Below are positions 62,130-64,000 of a stretch of 64,000 bases of DNA, piece by piece. The position numbers and the translations under genes were made by a program. The stretch is taken from positions 77,472 through 141,471 of the forward strand of contig CAXBNV010000003.1 in NCBI GenBank assembly GCA_963977185.1. The letters are read 5' to 3'. The stretch is from CAXBNV01 sp963977185. Lineage in GTDB: Bacteria; Pseudomonadota; Gammaproteobacteria; JAGOUU01. The notes below the pieces were generated by a model that saw only the letters and a program-made list of their open reading frames with translations, did not search any database and was not told where the DNA came from. The first letter of the stretch is position 1. Each line of letters begins with the position of its first letter.

Positions 62130-62189
62130 GAATACCCTACTTTAGTTGAGAATAAATTAGTTTTTAATATAAATATTATAAGGTTTTGA
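62130..62189 (+). pseudogene. Toxin A-type C-terminal relic before immunity C
   Basis: Identical over 60 bases to the end of toxin A (57553-57612), encoding EYPTLVENKLVFNINIIRF and stop, and joined directly to the IS1 right end. Its stop is 4 bases from the immunity C start. Confidence 0.92.
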
Positions 62190-62193
62190 TTTT

Positions 62194-62793
62194 ATGTTAA
62201 TGCCGATAGGTAAACAAGGTGTAAAAAGTTCTGATGGGTGGATCTTTGGTAGTAAGGATCGTTTTTCATTTAAATATGTTAATGAAAAACATGATACCTT
62301 TACTATATATAGTGATGCCTCTTTTTCTGATACTGGAAAATATATTGGGAAAGCTATCTTTTTTGATACATTAAAATCTAATAATCCAAAAATACAAATT
62401 AATTCTTTAGAAAAGGAGTTAATCAAATCAAGAATAAGAAAAGCATTAAATTTTATGGATATTCCATTTAAAGAATATAAAGGCCTGCCCAACCAAAAAC
62501 CTAATTATGATCCAGAAAGTAAAGTTGTTCCACTCGATGCATTAGCTTTGGAAAAAACAGATATATTCTCAACTCAAGAAGAGTATCAAAAATGTAAAGA
62601 ATATATAGAGCTGCAAATAAAAAGGAAGTTTTTTGAAACAATTGATATAGAAGTTGATAAAAACAATATTGATAAAGCAGATGACGAATGGTTTAGATTT
62701 AGAGTTATAGAAAAATATTGGCGTTTAAAAGAACCGGATAATAATTCTAATGGATTTTGTGAAGTTTATTATAGGGTTGAATATTATAAATAA
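62194..62793 (+). CDS. Putative immunity protein C (199 aa), mosaic of A and B
   Basis: The first ~22 codons and leader are identical to A; from codon ~22 (DRFSFKYVNEKHDTFTIYSD...) it follows B; from about codon 128 it is again essentially A. The gene is intact, with ribosome context as in A. The toxin upstream is reduced to its last 19 codons. See findings. Confidence 0.75.
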   Translation: MLMPIGKQGVKSSDGWIFGSKDRFSFKYVNEKHDTFTIYSDASFSDTGKYIGKAIFFDTLKSNNPKIQINSLEKELIKSRIRKALNFMDIPFKEYKGLPNQKPNYDPESKVVPLDALALEKTDIFSTQEEYQKCKEYIELQIKRKFFETIDIEVDKNNIDKADDEWFRFRVIEKYWRLKEPDNNSNGFCEVYYRVEYYK

Positions 62794-62889
62794 TAACAAT
62801 AAAAATAGAGATGTAAACTGTAAATATAAAAGAGACATTTGATTTTAAATTAGAAAAAGGAAAGAAGAAATTAACGATTTGATTTAGAA

Positions 62890-63233
62890 TCTAACAAGCC
62901 ATATTACACATATATTATACAGAAAAATATAAAGATAAATTATCATGGTTATATTGTTTTAACGCAAGACATTATGATGCTAAAATTGAGGGGATTTACA
63001 GCTCATGATCCAATTAATTTCATCCCAAAAAAATCTAGCAAATTTTAATCGATATGTTTATGCGAATAATAATCCTTATAAGTATGTTAATCCTGATGGA
63101 AAGTTTCCTGTATTTGCAGTATGCCGTAGACTTAGCATTAGATCCTGAATGGAAAAATACGGCAGTAAAATTAATAACAGCTAAAATTCTCGCTGGTAAA
63201 CAGATATATTTAAATTTTATAAGTAAAAGTTGA
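62890..63233 (+). pseudogene. Decayed third RHS tip and toxin relic (module E)
   Basis: The stretch 62938-63110 repeats the RHS tip (ttatgatgctaaaatt, aataataatccttataagta, aatcctgatgg) but with frameshifts and point changes. A possible toxin remnant follows at 63126-63233, reading VDLALDPEWKNTAVKLITAK and on to ISKS then stop. Two earlier stops and shifts exclude expression. Confidence 0.8.
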
Positions 63234-63255
63234 ATACAATAATGAAAAAAATACA

Positions 63256-63495
63256 ATGGGAAGAAATCAGAAAGTTAAATCTCCTGGGGAGTTTCGTAGA
63301 TTTCAAAATTATTTGAAAAATCAGATAGATGCTGGATTAGTTGAAAAGGTTGAGGTCGATCCTAATTATTCTAAAGGAATATTATCCGGAGGAAAGTGGT
63401 TTCGGAATAAAGAATCTGGTGATATCTGGCGACTTATAGAACCAGATTTTCCTTTTAAGGGCAGATGGGAGCATGTTTGTCTTTTTGAGAAATAA
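63256..63495 (+). pseudogene. Truncated immunity family member E (C-terminal half)
   Basis: 79 codons homologous to the C-terminal part of D (EFRRFQNYLKNQIDAGLVEK..., GGKWFRN...WRLIEPDFPFKGRWEHV). The N-terminal half and the toxin-proximal start are missing. ATG at 63256 is probably not used. Confidence 0.7.
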
Positions 63496-63530
63496 ATATT
63501 TAAAAGCAGCCTAATCTTATAATATATGGT

Positions 63531-63563
63531 CGAGTTGTTAACGTACTAACTTTGTGGTTTTAA
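63531..63563 (+). pseudogene. Toxin C-terminal relic before immunity F
   Basis: In-frame codons read RVVNVLTLWF then stop, homologous to the relic before D (NLVVNVITLGF). The stop ends 4 bases before the ATG of F. Only eleven codons including the stop can be recognised. Confidence 0.55.
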
Positions 63564-63567
63564 TATT

Positions 63568-64000
63568 ATGTTAAAATTGGTTAATAAGCAAAAAGTTGTG
63601 AGTGATAAAGGGTGGTCTTTACAAGGTAATGGGCGCTATGACATGAAGTATATTGATGAAAATAATAATATTTTTACTTTTAACGTTGAATGGGGGGTAT
63701 ATATTTTAGCTGTTTATTTTGAAACATTAAAATGTGAGAATAATTCTATTGAAGTATCTGAATTACACCTAGAATTAATAAAGGTTAGAGTAAGAAAAGC
63801 TTTGAATTTTGAAGAAATAGCATATGAAGAATGCACTATCAACCAAAACAAAGTAACTGTAAATAATGTAGTAAGAAGAAGAGCTTTAGTTCTTGAAGAA
63901 ATATCGCAATTTTCATCACAAGAAGAATTTAAAAGCTTTGAAGAGTTTATTGATAAACAGATAAAAAAAGGCTTTCTGGAAGAAATGGCAATTGATTTTA
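63568..64000 (+). CDS. Putative immunity protein F, 3' truncated by window edge
   Basis: Frame open from ATG at 63568 to the end of the window (144 codons). GWSLQGNGRYDMKYIDENNN and LIKVRVRKALNFEE mark the family; the last 170 or so bases are nearly identical to protein D (EECTINQN, FSSQEEFKSFEEFIDKQ). It is a member of the D/E/F subgroup. Confidence 0.75.
   Translation, partial: MLKLVNKQKVVSDKGWSLQGNGRYDMKYIDENNNIFTFNVEWGVYILAVYFETLKCENNSIEVSELHLELIKVRVRKALNFEEIAYEECTINQNKVTVNNVVRRRALVLEEISQFSSQEEFKSFEEFIDKQIKKGFLEEMAIDF

Noticed and set aside
1..64000. CRISPR array, tRNA and rRNA genes
   Set aside because: Looked for regularly spaced repeats and for cloverleaf or rRNA-like sequence, and found none. 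The tandem repeats seen are protein-coding or short leader repeats.

Overview
The window is a very AT-rich stretch (about 70% A+T by eye) of a gammaproteobacterial chromosome. The order yqaA - nlpD - rpoS at the left edge is the conserved gammaproteobacterial arrangement. Several features point to the Legionellales or a relative living with eukaryotic cells: a HU protein with a Lys/Ala-rich tail, a SulP transporter paired with beta-carbonic anhydrase, a CusA/HelA-type efflux operon, a type III polyketide synthase operon, and several long unrecognised proteins that look like secreted effectors. The order-level assignment is an inference. I see no rRNA, tRNA or CRISPR array.

1-25 kb is mostly housekeeping sequence. 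It holds stress sigma factor and cell-wall activator genes, fumarase, HU-like protein, ferredoxin-NADP reductase, glutaryl-CoA dehydrogenase, SulP/carbonic anhydrase, FKBP, Mrp ATPase, methylmalonate-semialdehyde dehydrogenase, a CPA1 antiporter, a VIT-family transporter, a type III PKS / methyltransferase / FAD-oxidoreductase operon, glyoxalase I, a rhodanese and an L,D-transpeptidase. 25-33 kb is accessory: two large unknown genes (876 and 855 codons, the first ending in seven helical repeats), each followed by the same 120-bp segment. An IS3-family element interrupts one copy of that segment. 33-38 kb is a three-gene heavy-metal RND efflux operon. 38-53 kb mixes a GHKL-like protein, an HD phosphohydrolase with a HIT protein, a second L,D-transpeptidase, an 854-aa protein with a CX5R phosphatase-like motif, MsrB, small membrane proteins, a QEGLA-type metallopeptidase and an MFS transporter.

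53-64 kb is the most unusual part: a secreted RHS-repeat protein with a C-terminal toxin-like domain, followed by an array of orphan modules. Directly after the full-length gene is its presumed immunity gene. Next come a promoterless second RHS tip with a different toxin tail and its own immunity gene, then at least four more immunity paralogues. Three of these follow short in-frame relics of a toxin C-terminus (10 to 21 codons, still ending 4-5 bases before the immunity start), and the fourth follows a more doubtful relic. One immunity gene is a visible mosaic of two others. A decayed IS1-family element ends exactly inside one toxin relic. The array runs off the right edge of the window. The picture is of toxin tips being displaced and eroded while their immunity genes are kept and recombined.
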